A DNA stretch of 64,000 nt from Kitasatospora gansuensis. Lineage in GTDB: Bacteria > Actinomycetota > Actinomycetes > Streptomycetales > Streptomycetaceae. The position numbers and the translations under genes were made by a program. The number at the start of each line of letters is the position of its first letter. Position 1 is the stretch's first letter. The notes under the pieces were generated by a model. That model saw nothing but the letters and a program-made list of their open reading frames with translations, had not been told where the DNA came from and searched no databases. Shown one piece after another: positions 49,011-57,530 of the stretch. The stretch spans positions 5,208,001-5,272,000 of the forward strand of contig NZ_JACHJR010000001.1 in the NCBI RefSeq assembly GCF_014203705.1, written 5' to 3'.

Positions 49011-51302
49011 TCAGCCCCTCTCGGAGGTGCCGCGCCCCTGCGGGGAGGTCGGCGGCAGCGGGTCGGTCCGGGACGCCTGGGCCTCGGGGTACGCCTCCCG
49101 GCCCGGCGGGGTGGGCGGTGCGGGCACCTCGTCGAGCGCGCTCGCCCGTTCGATCCGGACCGCGCAGACCTTGTACTCGGGGATCTTCGAGCGCGGGTCC
49201 AGCGCGTCGATGGTGAGCGCGTTGGCGGCCACCGGCGAGGGCCAGTGGTACGGCACGAAGACGTGGTCGGCCCGGATCGCCTCGGTCACCAGCGCGGGCA
49301 GTACCGACACCCCGCGCCGGGTGACCACCCGGACCGGGTCGCCGGTGCGGAAGCCGTGCGAGGGGTGCACCTCGACCCAGGGGCGTGGGGTCTGTTCCAC
49401 CAGCGCGCCGAGCCGCCGGGTCTGATTGCCCGACAGGAAGTGCGCCACCGTCCGGCCGGTGGTCAGCGTCATCGGGTACTCGTCGCTGTACGGGTCGGCC
49501 GGCGGGTGCCACTCGACCACCTGGAGATGCACCTTGCCGTCCGGGTGGTAGGTCTTCCCGCCCTCGAACAGCCTTGGCGTGCCCGGGTGTTCGAGGTCCG
49601 GGCAGGGCCAGGCGATGCCGCCGGTCTGCTCCAGCCGCTCGTACGTGATGCCGTAGTAGTCGATCACGGTGCCCTTGGAGGCGGCCCGGAGCTCGTCGAA
49701 GACCTGCCGCGAGCCGGGGAAGTCGAACTTGTCGCCCACCCCGAGCCGCCGGGCCAGCTCGCACATCACCCAGGTGTCGGTGCGGACGCCCGCCGGGGGC
49801 TCCTGGGCCTTGTTGTGCTTGACCACCCGGGCCTCGGCGTTGGCCATCACGCCCTCGTCCTCGGCCCAGGTGGTGACCGGGAAGACCACGTGCGCGTTGG
49901 CGGCGGTCTCGGACAGGAAGAAGTCGAACTGGGCGTGGAACTCCAGGGTGTCGTAACCGTCCTTCACCACCGCGTAGTTGGGCAGTGAGACGAAGGGGTT
50001 GTTGCAGATCCCGATCAGGCCGCGGATCTCCTGGCGCTGCATCTGCCAGACCATCTCCATCATCGACGTTCCGGCGAGCGGGAGTTCGGCCTCGTCGATG
50101 CCCCAGATGCCGGCGATCTGCCGCCGGTGCTCGGGGTCGTTGATGGAGCGTCCGCCGGGCAGCAGGTCGGACTTCTGGCCGTGCTCGCGGCCGCCCTGGC
50201 CGTTGCCCTGGCCGGTGATGGTGCCGTAGCCCGCACCCGGCTTGCCCAGATTCCCGGTGGCCGCACAGAGGTTGATGACGGTCAGGCAGTTCTCCACACC
50301 CTGGGTGTGGTGCTCGATGCCGCGCGCGTGCCAGGCCATCGCCTTCCCCGCGCCGCCGAACATCCGGGCCACCTCGACCACCTGTTCGGCCGGGATGCCG
50401 CAGATCCCGGCGGCCCGCTCCGGGGTGTACTGCTTGACGGTCTGCTTCAGCTCGTCCCAGCCGGTGGTGTGCGCGGCGACGAACTCCTCGTCCACCAGGC
50501 CGTCCTCGATCACCACGTTCAGCACCGCGTTGAAGAAGGCCGCGTCGGTACCGGACTTGAGCGCCACGTGCACGTCGGCGGTGCGGGCGATCGCGGTCTC
50601 CCGGGGGTCCACCACGATCAGCTTGGCGCCCCGGTCCCGGGCGCCCCAGACGTACTGGGTCATCACCGGGAAGCACTCGCCGACGTTGGACCCGGCGATC
50701 AGCAGGCAGTCGGTCCGCAGGATGTCGGAGAACGGGTTGCCCGCCCGGTCGATCCCGAACGCCAGCTTGTTGGCCCCGGCGGCGCTCACCATGCAGAGCC
50801 GGCCGTTGTAGTCCACGTGCCGGGTCTTCAGCGCGACCCGGCCGAACTTGCCCACCAGGTAGGTCTTTTCGGAGAACAGGCTGGCCCCGCCGAGCAGGCC
50901 GAAGGCGTCTGCCCCGTGCTCGCCCTGGATCCGGCGGATCTCCTCCACCGTGTGGCTCAGCGCCTCCTCCCAGCTCACCTCCCGGAACGGCTCGTCCCGG
51001 CTGCGCCGCATCAGCGGCGCGGTCAGCCGGTCCGGGTGGTTGACCTGCTGGTACGCGTTGATGCCTTTCGGGCAGAGCCGCATCCGGTTGATGTCGTGGT
51101 TGCGTGGCTCGACCCCGAAGACCTTGCCCGCGCTGTTCACCCGCAGGTACATCCCGCACTGCACGCCGCAGAAGCAGCAGTGTGTCGGCACCAGGGTCTG
51201 CTCGGTCTGGTCGGCCCGCCAGGCGGCGGCCGGCAGCCCGCCCGCGTCCCGGAAGTCGCCGGTGCCGCGCGGGGCGACCGTCGGGTCCACACGCTCGCTC
51301 AC
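49011..51302 (-). CDS. Molybdopterin-dependent oxidoreductase, catalytic subunit
   Basis: 763 residues of the DMSO-reductase family. The N-terminal [4Fe-4S] site is Cys42-x2-Cys45-x3-Cys49-x27-Cys77 (CCFCGVQCG...LCPKG). Further landmarks are IAGSNVGECFPV, AWHARGIEHHTQG, the TGQGNGQGGREHGQ loop and a C-terminal dinucleotide-binding domain with TTGRTVAHFLSGNQTRR. It is closest in look to assimilatory nitrate reductase and formate dehydrogenase alpha subunits, but no signal peptide and the Rieske partner leave the substrate open. GTG overlaps the membrane-subunit stop (GTGA). Confidence 0.9.
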   Translation of the reverse strand: MSERVDPTVAPRGTGDFRDAGGLPAAAWRADQTEQTLVPTHCCFCGVQCGMYLRVNSAGKVFGVEPRNHDINRMRLCPKGINAYQQVNHPDRLTAPLMRRSRDEPFREVSWEEALSHTVEEIRRIQGEHGADAFGLLGGASLFSEKTYLVGKFGRVALKTRHVDYNGRLCMVSAAGANKLAFGIDRAGNPFSDILRTDCLLIAGSNVGECFPVMTQYVWGARDRGAKLIVVDPRETAIARTADVHVALKSGTDAAFFNAVLNVVIEDGLVDEEFVAAHTTGWDELKQTVKQYTPERAAGICGIPAEQVVEVARMFGGAGKAMAWHARGIEHHTQGVENCLTVINLCAATGNLGKPGAGYGTITGQGNGQGGREHGQKSDLLPGGRSINDPEHRRQIAGIWGIDEAELPLAGTSMMEMVWQMQRQEIRGLIGICNNPFVSLPNYAVVKDGYDTLEFHAQFDFFLSETAANAHVVFPVTTWAEDEGVMANAEARVVKHNKAQEPPAGVRTDTWVMCELARRLGVGDKFDFPGSRQVFDELRAASKGTVIDYYGITYERLEQTGGIAWPCPDLEHPGTPRLFEGGKTYHPDGKVHLQVVEWHPPADPYSDEYPMTLTTGRTVAHFLSGNQTRRLGALVEQTPRPWVEVHPSHGFRTGDPVRVVTRRGVSVLPALVTEAIRADHVFVPYHWPSPVAANALTIDALDPRSKIPEYKVCAVRIERASALDEVPAPPTPPGREAYPEAQASRTDPLPPTSPQGRGTSERG

Positions 51303-52348
51303 TGGAAGCCCTTCTTCACCTGGGAGAGGTAGGCGCTGCCACGCAACACCCGCTTGCAGCGCGGGCAGTACTCCGCCCACTGGTCGAAGCCGAGGCTGAG
51401 GTCCTGCATGGTGCCGCGCAGGTTCGCCACGTACTCGGGGGTGTCGATCGGCTCGCCGCACTTGCGGCAGGCGAACAGGTCGTCGGCGGCCTCGGGGATC
51501 TTCCGCTTCGTCGTGTACTTGAACAGCTGCATGCCGACCGCGGCCGGGCGCTGGACGATGTGGAAGAACTTGCCGAACGGCAGGTAGACCAGGGTCAGCA
51601 CCACCGAGGCCATGTGCAGGATGGCGAGGAACTCGTAGCCGCCGCCGTGCAGGAAGACCGAGGAGAAGGTGAGCAGCAGGCCGGTCACCGAGATGGTGAT
51701 CAGCGCGAGCAGCGGGACGAAGTCGTAGCCGAAGCGCTGCCCGGTGGTGGCCGCGCGGTCCCGCATCCGGCGCCAGAGGAAGTAGCCCGCCCCGCCGATC
51801 ACCATCACCGCCGCCAGGTCGAGCCCGTGGTACATCGCCCAGCCGAAGAAGCTGCCGGAGTCGAAGCCGAGCACCTTGAAGCCCCAGATCCGCATCTCGT
51901 AGCCGGGTCCGGCCGCGCTCGAGGCGGTGAAGGTGAACCAGCCCCAGGTCAGCGGGAAGGTGATCGCGGCGGCCAACAGGCAGCCCCAGAACATCAGTTG
52001 GTGCGCCGCCCAGCGGGAGTGCGAGCGGGCGCCGAGGAACTTCTGGAAGCCCAGGTAGGTGACGATCAGCCGGGGCAGCGCGGTCGGCGCGGAGCGCAGG
52101 TTCCGCCAGGACAGCGCCGAGCGCCAGCCCTGCCTGAACAGCCGCCGGGCGGCGGGGGCGGAGATCCAGACCACGTAGCGGTAGACCACCCCGAAGGTCA
52201 GGAAGACGGTGGCCACCGCGTACGGGACCAGCGCGGAGTCGAAGTCCCTGAGGCCGCGGCTGCCGAGCACGATGGCGAGGACCAGGAGCAGCGACGCCCC
52301 CGTGGCCACCGCCGTCGCCCGGACAGCCGTGGACTGTCGTTGTGCCAC
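51299..52348 (-). CDS. Membrane subunit of the molybdoenzyme complex
   Basis: 349 residues with about six hydrophobic helices resembling NarI/HmeC-type quinone-linked b-haem subunits (several His in or near helices: HQLMFWG, MYHGLDLA, LHMASV). The C-terminal ~50 residues carry CRKCGEP and CPRCKR, a zinc-ribbon or rubredoxin-like pair. It begins the operon and probably exchanges electrons with the menaquinone pool. Haem ligands are not proven by sequence alone. Confidence 0.83.
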   Translation of the reverse strand: MAQRQSTAVRATAVATGASLLLVLAIVLGSRGLRDFDSALVPYAVATVFLTFGVVYRYVVWISAPAARRLFRQGWRSALSWRNLRSAPTALPRLIVTYLGFQKFLGARSHSRWAAHQLMFWGCLLAAAITFPLTWGWFTFTASSAAGPGYEMRIWGFKVLGFDSGSFFGWAMYHGLDLAAVMVIGGAGYFLWRRMRDRAATTGQRFGYDFVPLLALITISVTGLLLTFSSVFLHGGGYEFLAILHMASVVLTLVYLPFGKFFHIVQRPAAVGMQLFKYTTKRKIPEAADDLFACRKCGEPIDTPEYVANLRGTMQDLSLGFDQWAEYCPRCKRVLRGSAYLSQVKKGFQ

Positions 52349-52448
52349 CTGCGCGCTCCGTTCGGTCGACTGATTCGCAAATTACTGACGGGCCGTCGGC
52401 CGCGCGCGCGGGGAGGTCCGAGTGGGTGAGCGCGGGGGTGACGGAGGC

Positions 52449-53210
52449 TCAGCGCACCGGAGGGAGCCGGGAGAGGAAGACCCGGAAGGCCTCGGGGTCG
52501 ATGCCGTACAGGCCGTCGAACGGGTAGTCCATCTCCTTGATGGTGACCAGCAGCAGGGCCATCAGCCCGGTCATGGTGACCACCATGACGATCTGCACCA
52601 GCAGATTGGGCAGGCCGAAGAAGAAGGTGAAGCCGACCGTCACCACGGCGCCGATGATCAGCGCGACCCAGAGCAGGTTCGGCACCACGTCATCGGTCTG
52701 GTTCAGCCGGGCCCGGCGCTCGCTGGCCAGCTGCTCCACGTCCGCGACCAGCTGCTGGTAGACGCCCTGCAGCCGGGTGTCCTCGCCGGGCTGGAAGCTC
52801 AGCGCGGACTCCCTGATCCGGTAGATCAGCGCGGTGGAGGCCGGATCGGAGTGGTGCCGGGTCATCATCGGCCACTCCACGGTGATCACCTCGTGGGCGT
52901 AGTCCAGAGTGAGCCGCTCCAGCTCGGGGCCCTCCGGCAGCGGCATCTGCCGGGACAGCCAGTAGACCCCCGCCAGGGCGTCGGCCTCCTTGAAGGTGGT
53001 GGCCTTGGCCGCCTCGGTGTTCTCCCAGACCACGATCACCACGAACGCCAGCAGGACCGCGTACAGGACGCCGACCATCGAGAACAGCACGCCGCCGACC
53101 TCGTTGAACGGCATCCGCCGCCCGTTCGGCACCAGCCGGTGGGTCAGGTACAGGCCGAAGGCCACCAGCACCATCGGTCCCACCAGCAGTGCGAGGTCCG
53201 CGGCGCTCAC
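52449..53210 (-). CDS. DUF4239 (bestrophin-like) membrane protein
   Basis: 253 residues. N-terminal helix, then NEVGGVLFSMVGVLYAVLLAFVV, a soluble middle (~75-180) with GVYWLSRQMPLP, and two C-terminal helices. These features fit DUF4239 proteins of unknown function. GTG start. Separated from the molybdoenzyme operon by 100 bases, so it may be independent. Confidence 0.8.
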   Translation of the reverse strand: MSAADLALLVGPMVLVAFGLYLTHRLVPNGRRMPFNEVGGVLFSMVGVLYAVLLAFVVIVVWENTEAAKATTFKEADALAGVYWLSRQMPLPEGPELERLTLDYAHEVITVEWPMMTRHHSDPASTALIYRIRESALSFQPGEDTRLQGVYQQLVADVEQLASERRARLNQTDDVVPNLLWVALIIGAVVTVGFTFFFGLPNLLVQIVMVVTMTGLMALLLVTIKEMDYPFDGLYGIDPEAFRVFLSRLPPVR

Positions 53211-53333
53211 CGGGGCAGCCGGGGTGACTGGGCGTCAGGGGGTTTCCACATGAGGTCATTCTGTGCACGGAGTGCCACCGGCCCGCGCGGCGGGCTGCTC
53301 CAGCCGGTGTGCGCTCCGTCCCGGCGGGCCGGG

Positions 53334-53624
53334 TCAGGCGGGCCTGCGGTGCCGTCCCGCCGCCTGCTCCTCGTGCCGCCGGCCCAGCCAGCCCATCAGG
53401 GCGAACATGGTGGTGAGCCAGACCAGGCTGAACACCGACATGGCGATCGCGTTGTCGGTCTGCACCGCGACCAGCACCAGGCCGATCGACACGGACAGCA
53501 GCAGCACCAGGGTCATCCCGCTGACCTGCTCCAGCAGCTGCCAGGCGCCGCGCGGCCCGCCGACCTTACGGGGCTTGGCGTACCGGTCCGGGCCGAACCC
53601 CTCTTCTTCGGAATCCATCGCCAT
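53334..53624 (-). CDS. Small two-helix membrane protein
   Basis: 96 residues from ATG with GGAGGTG 5 bases upstream. An acidic start (MAMDSEEEGFGPDRY), two hydrophobic segments (GMTLVLLLSVSIGLVLVAV and SVFSLVWLTTMFALMGWL) and a basic tail. Not recognised. It stands between DUF4239 and the divergent chelatase gene. Confidence 0.7.
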   Translation of the reverse strand: MAMDSEEEGFGPDRYAKPRKVGGPRGAWQLLEQVSGMTLVLLLSVSIGLVLVAVQTDNAIAMSVFSLVWLTTMFALMGWLGRRHEEQAAGRHRRPA

Positions 53625-53825
53625 CCCACTCACCTCCGGGAACGGCCGGGCGGCGGGTGACCGACCGGCTCGATACCTCCAGCCTGCGCCGATCGCCCGC
53701 CGGCTGCGCGCCGGTGTACGGAAAGGCCCGACCGGTGCGGACCTTCGGCCCGTGCGCGGGTGGCCTCGGGCCGGTCCGGACACACCGTCGCGGTGCCTAG
53801 CGTGGAGGCGACAAGGGAGGAGCCG

Positions 53826-54596
53826 ATGACCATCTTCGCGCCGGTGCTCGAACCGGGACCACTGCCCGAGGCCGGGCGGCCGACGCCGCCGCTGGTGCTC
53901 GCGGTGCGCGGCAGCGCGCGGCCCGAGGCGGCCCGGGCCGTCGACCGGTTGCGGGCGAGCCTCACCGCGCTGGCCGGGGCCGAACCGCTGGTCGGCCGCC
54001 TCGATCGGCGGTCGCCCTCGCTGGGCGAGGCACTGGCGGCGGCGGGGCAGCGGGCCGTGGTGGTGCCGCTGCTGCTCGGCGACGGCCGCCACCGCTCGGT
54101 GGACCTGCCCACGGCGGTGGCGGCGGCCACCGGCCTGCGGGCGGTGGTCACCCCGGGGCTGAGCGGCGCCGCCGCCTCGCTCGGGCTGGCCCTGTACGGG
54201 CGGCTGCGCGAGGCCGAGGAGCGGGCCGGCGGCCGGGCCGACGCGGTGGTGCTCGCCGCGGCGGGCTCCACCCGCCCCGGCGGCAACCAGGGCGCGTCGG
54301 CCGCGGCCGCCCGGCTGCGCGAACTGCTCGGCGACGTCCCGGTGGTGCCCGCGCACTGCGCGGCCACCGGGCCGACCGTGCCGGCGGCGCTGGCCGCGCT
54401 GCGGGCCGAGGGGTACCACCGGGTCGCGGTCGCCACCCACCTGCTCGCCCCCGGACGGTTCACCGACGCGCTGGCGGACACGGCCGCTTGGGCCGTGTCC
54501 GCACCGCTCGCCGACCACCCGCTGGTGGCCCGGATCGTGCTCCGCCGTTACGCGCTGGGCCAGTTGGAGCCGGCCGGACCCGGGCTCAGCCGCTGA
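53826..54596 (+). CDS. CbiX-type sirohydrochlorin chelatase family protein
   Basis: 256 residues from ATG with GGGAGGAG 5 bases upstream. Two similar CbiX halves: LVLAVRGSARPEA at the start and VVLAAAGSTRPGGNQGAS in the middle, then VVPAHCAATGPTVP and VATHLLAPGRFTD. The family inserts Fe2+ or Co2+ into sirohydrochlorin for sirohaem or B12. The usual first-half A-H-G-S motif reads V-R-G-S here, so one expected metal-binding His is missing. Sirohaem is used by nitrite and sulfite reductases, and a molybdoenzyme operon is close by. The stop overlaps the convergent phospholipase stop region by 11 bases. Confidence 0.8.
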   Translation: MTIFAPVLEPGPLPEAGRPTPPLVLAVRGSARPEAARAVDRLRASLTALAGAEPLVGRLDRRSPSLGEALAAAGQRAVVVPLLLGDGRHRSVDLPTAVAAATGLRAVVTPGLSGAAASLGLALYGRLREAEERAGGRADAVVLAAAGSTRPGGNQGASAAAARLRELLGDVPVVPAHCAATGPTVPAALAALRAEGYHRVAVATHLLAPGRFTDALADTAAWAVSAPLADHPLVARIVLRRYALGQLEPAGPGLSR

Positions 54597-56673
54597 TGCT
54601 CGGCGCGCCGGTCTCGATGTGCCCGGTGAACCGCTGCGACCAGCTCGGGTCGGAGCTGACCGTGACCGTGAAGTCGTACCAACCGTTCTGGTACGCAACG
54701 GCGTTGAAGTAGTCGCTGGTGTTGCCGCCGGGCTGCACGGTGTACGTCCAGGGGCCGTCGGCGCGGTAGTTGTTCGGGGTGACCGTGAAGGTCACCGCGG
54801 CGGTGCCCGCGTTGGCCAGCCGGAACCAGAGCGCCGCCTTGCCGGTGTCGGGCGCGTTGGCGTACGAGGCGGTCACGGTGACGGTCTTGCCGGGCTTGGT
54901 GGCGTCGCCCTTGAAGCGGCGCAGGAAGCGGTTCGGGCCGGTCACGCTCAGGTCGTACGGGCCGTTGCCGAAGTTGGTGCCGCAGTTGAAGAAGTCGCTG
55001 GTGCTGCCGCCAGGGTCGATGGTGTACTGCCACGGCCCACCGCTCCGGTAGGCGTTCGCGTACGCCGCGAGGTGCGTCGAACGAGTGGCCACGGCACCCT
55101 CGTTGGCCATCTTGATCCAGACCTTCATCACGCCGTTGGCGCCGAACTCCAGGTGGTCCAGGTTGGCGTTCGGCTGGTACGGCAGTGCGCGGGCCGGGCG
55201 GGTGCCGGCCTCCTGCAGCGGCAGGGCGTTGTTGGTCGGCGCGGGGTTGGGCAGCGGGCCGCAGGTGGACTGGCCGATCACGAAGGAGGTGTCCGGCAGC
55301 GCGGGCATCCCGTACACCGGGTTGGCGAAGTCGAAGGCGCCGGTCAGGTCGCCGGTGACCTTGCGCCGCCAGGCGCTGATGTTCGGACAGCTGGCGGGCT
55401 TGCCGAGGGCGGCCGTCCAGGTCTCCAGGAAGCGCAGCACCGAGGTGTGGTCGAAGACCTCGGAGCTCACCCAACCGCCGCGGCTCCAGGGCGAGATGGC
55501 GATCATCGGGACCCGGAAGCCGAGGCCGATCGGCTGGCCGTTGTAGAACTCCCCGGCGGTGCCGGCCACCGGGACCGGCGGCGGGACGTGGTCGAAGAAG
55601 CCGTCGTTCTCGTCGTAGTTCAGGAACATCACGGTGGAGTTGAAGACCGCAGGATCGGCGTTGAGCGCGTCCATCACCAGGTGCACGAAGTGCGCGCCGT
55701 CGTTCGGCGGCGCGTAGGGGTGCTCGGAGGAGGCTTCGTCGGCGACCACCCAGCTGACCTGCGGCAGTGTGCCGTTCAGCACGTCGGCGCGGATCGCGGC
55801 GGCTATGTCCTCCGGGGTCTTCCCGGTGACCTTGGGGACCGAGCCCATGCCCTTGACCTTGAGCGGACTGCCGGCCGGGGCGCTGGTGAACTGGGTGAAG
55901 TAGGCGAGGGCGTTGTCGCCGTAGTTGTCGGCGGCGTTCTGGTAGAGCTTCCAGCTCACCCCGGCGTTCTCCAGCGCCTCGGCGTAGGTCTGCCAGCGCA
56001 GGCCGGACTCGTCGCCGCCGTTGTAGGCCGGGCCGCCCGCCTTGCCGTCGGGGTCGATCTGGCCGCTCCAGTGGAAGGTCCGGTTCGGCCCGGTGGCGCT
56101 CAGCGTGGAGCAGAAGTAGGCGTCGCAGACCGTCCAGTTGTCGGCCAGCGCGTAGTGGAACGGGATGTCCTTGCGGTTCAGGTAACCCAGCGCGCGGACA
56201 CTGGACTTGGCGGCCACCCAGTTGTCCATCTTGCCGGTGTTCCAGGCGCTGTGCTGGTCGTTCCAGGAGTGCGCCAGGTCGCCGCTGCACTGGGCCAGCC
56301 GCTCCGGGGTCTGGCCGCCGGCCGGGTTGGTGGCGCTGAACGCCCACGGGTACTGGCGGCCAGTGCCGTTCGGCTGGTTGAAGACGCTGTGCCCGCCGGG
56401 GATCTGGATCGCGGCCCGGTCGGCGAAGCCCCGGACGCCCTTGAGCATGCCGAAGTAGTGGTCGAAGCTGCGGTTCTCCTGCATCAGCACCACGATGTGC
56501 TTCGCGTCGGTGATCGTCCCGGTCGCGTCCAGACCGAGCGCGGCAGCCTCGGCCGTGCCTCCGGCCACGGTGGCCGCGGCGCTGACCTCGGCTCCCGCCG
56601 AACCGACCACCGCCGCCCCGGCCGCCGCGCTCGCCGACAGTGCCATGAACTTCCTACGACTCAGCTCGGACAT
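54586..56673 (-). CDS. Phosphocholine-specific phospholipase C, Tat-exported
   Basis: 695 residues from the ATG preceding a twin-arginine signal (SRRKFMALSASAAAG). The phosphoesterase domain has HIVVLMQENRSFDHYFG (catalytic Asn/Ser region), NYDENDGFFDHVPPP and ISPWSRGGWVSSEVFDHTS. Two C-terminal DUF756 domains follow (~500-590 and ~600-690). Such enzymes hydrolyse phosphatidylcholine or sphingomyelin outside the cell and are often phosphate-regulated; I identified no certain PHO box. Single-gene unit. Confidence 0.92.
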   Translation of the reverse strand: MSELSRRKFMALSASAAAGAAVVGSAGAEVSAAATVAGGTAEAAALGLDATGTITDAKHIVVLMQENRSFDHYFGMLKGVRGFADRAAIQIPGGHSVFNQPNGTGRQYPWAFSATNPAGGQTPERLAQCSGDLAHSWNDQHSAWNTGKMDNWVAAKSSVRALGYLNRKDIPFHYALADNWTVCDAYFCSTLSATGPNRTFHWSGQIDPDGKAGGPAYNGGDESGLRWQTYAEALENAGVSWKLYQNAADNYGDNALAYFTQFTSAPAGSPLKVKGMGSVPKVTGKTPEDIAAAIRADVLNGTLPQVSWVVADEASSEHPYAPPNDGAHFVHLVMDALNADPAVFNSTVMFLNYDENDGFFDHVPPPVPVAGTAGEFYNGQPIGLGFRVPMIAISPWSRGGWVSSEVFDHTSVLRFLETWTAALGKPASCPNISAWRRKVTGDLTGAFDFANPVYGMPALPDTSFVIGQSTCGPLPNPAPTNNALPLQEAGTRPARALPYQPNANLDHLEFGANGVMKVWIKMANEGAVATRSTHLAAYANAYRSGGPWQYTIDPGGSTSDFFNCGTNFGNGPYDLSVTGPNRFLRRFKGDATKPGKTVTVTASYANAPDTGKAALWFRLANAGTAAVTFTVTPNNYRADGPWTYTVQPGGNTSDYFNAVAYQNGWYDFTVTVSSDPSWSQRFTGHIETGAPSISG

Positions 56674-56845
56674 GCCGCCTGCCCGTCCCTTCGGTAGCGA
56701 TGTTGTGCACACACGTTGTGTCCACGCCATCGTTCAGGCGGCATCTTTGTGCAGGTCCCGGCTCCGGTCCAGGACTTTCCATCAAGGCTTGTTGGATTGT
56801 TCAACTCGGACCGGCAGAGCGAAGGCCGGGTGAACGGCCGGGGGC

Positions 56846-57496
56846 TCAGTCCCGCACGATGATCCCCAGGGCCTGGGCGAACTGCGGTGCCAGCTCGAAG
56901 AGTTGGGTGCTGCCGAGAATCGCGCCGCGCAGCCCGTTCGGCCCGTCGGCCAGGCCGAGCCGGGTGGCGCCGCGCAGGTCGACCTGACGGAGCGTCGCCC
57001 CGCCGAGGCGGACCTCCTCCAGGGTGGAGCCGGGGAAGGAGAGCTCGGTCAGTTTGGCGTCGCCGAAGTCCACGTCCCGCAGCAGGCAGTCCTCGAAGAC
57101 CACGTCGCGCAGGGTGGCCCCGCGCAGGTTGACCGCCTCCAGCTTGCACTGCCGGAACACCACCCGGCGCAGCGCCGAGCCGTAGGCGGTCAGCCCGGCC
57201 AGCACGGTGCCGACGAAGCCGGCGTCCTGCCACTCGGTCTCCGCGCAGTCCACCGCGACCCAGCGGCTGCCCTGCACCCAGACCTCGTTGAACCGGGCCT
57301 GCCGGAGCTTGGTCCCGCTCAGCTGCACGCCGGTGAAGGCGCACTCCAGGAAGGTCGCGCCGTTGGCCGGCCCGGCCAGCTCCGGGCCCTCGAAGTGCAC
57401 GGTGTCGTACCGCTCGTCCCGCCGGAGCGGCCCGCTGTGCGGGGCGAGCAGGTGCGCGTACGGCAGGTCGGCGAGCTGGTCGGGGACGGACGGCAT
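56846..57496 (-). CDS. Pentapeptide-repeat protein
   Basis: 216 residues from ATG with GGAG 7 bases upstream. From residue ~45 it shows A(D/N)LXX-type pentapeptides (NLRGATLRDVVFEDCLLRDV, DFGDAKLTELSF) forming a right-handed square helix. Function is unknown; some relatives mimic DNA and protect gyrase, but many do not. It follows the LtrA gene by 34 bases on the same strand and is probably co-transcribed. Confidence 0.9.
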   Translation of the reverse strand: MPSVPDQLADLPYAHLLAPHSGPLRRDERYDTVHFEGPELAGPANGATFLECAFTGVQLSGTKLRQARFNEVWVQGSRWVAVDCAETEWQDAGFVGTVLAGLTAYGSALRRVVFRQCKLEAVNLRGATLRDVVFEDCLLRDVDFGDAKLTELSFPGSTLEEVRLGGATLRQVDLRGATRLGLADGPNGLRGAILGSTQLFELAPQFAQALGIIVRD

Positions 57497-57530
57497 GCGG
57501 GACTCCAGACGTAGCGGGGTCCGCCCATCC

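Noticed and set aside
49011..51302. Firm naming of the molybdoenzyme as nitrate reductase NasA or formate dehydrogenase
   Set aside because: Cluster and cofactor motifs are shared by both groups, no nir/nas or fdh accessory genes adjoin, and the Rieske partner is atypical. The assignment needs phylogeny.
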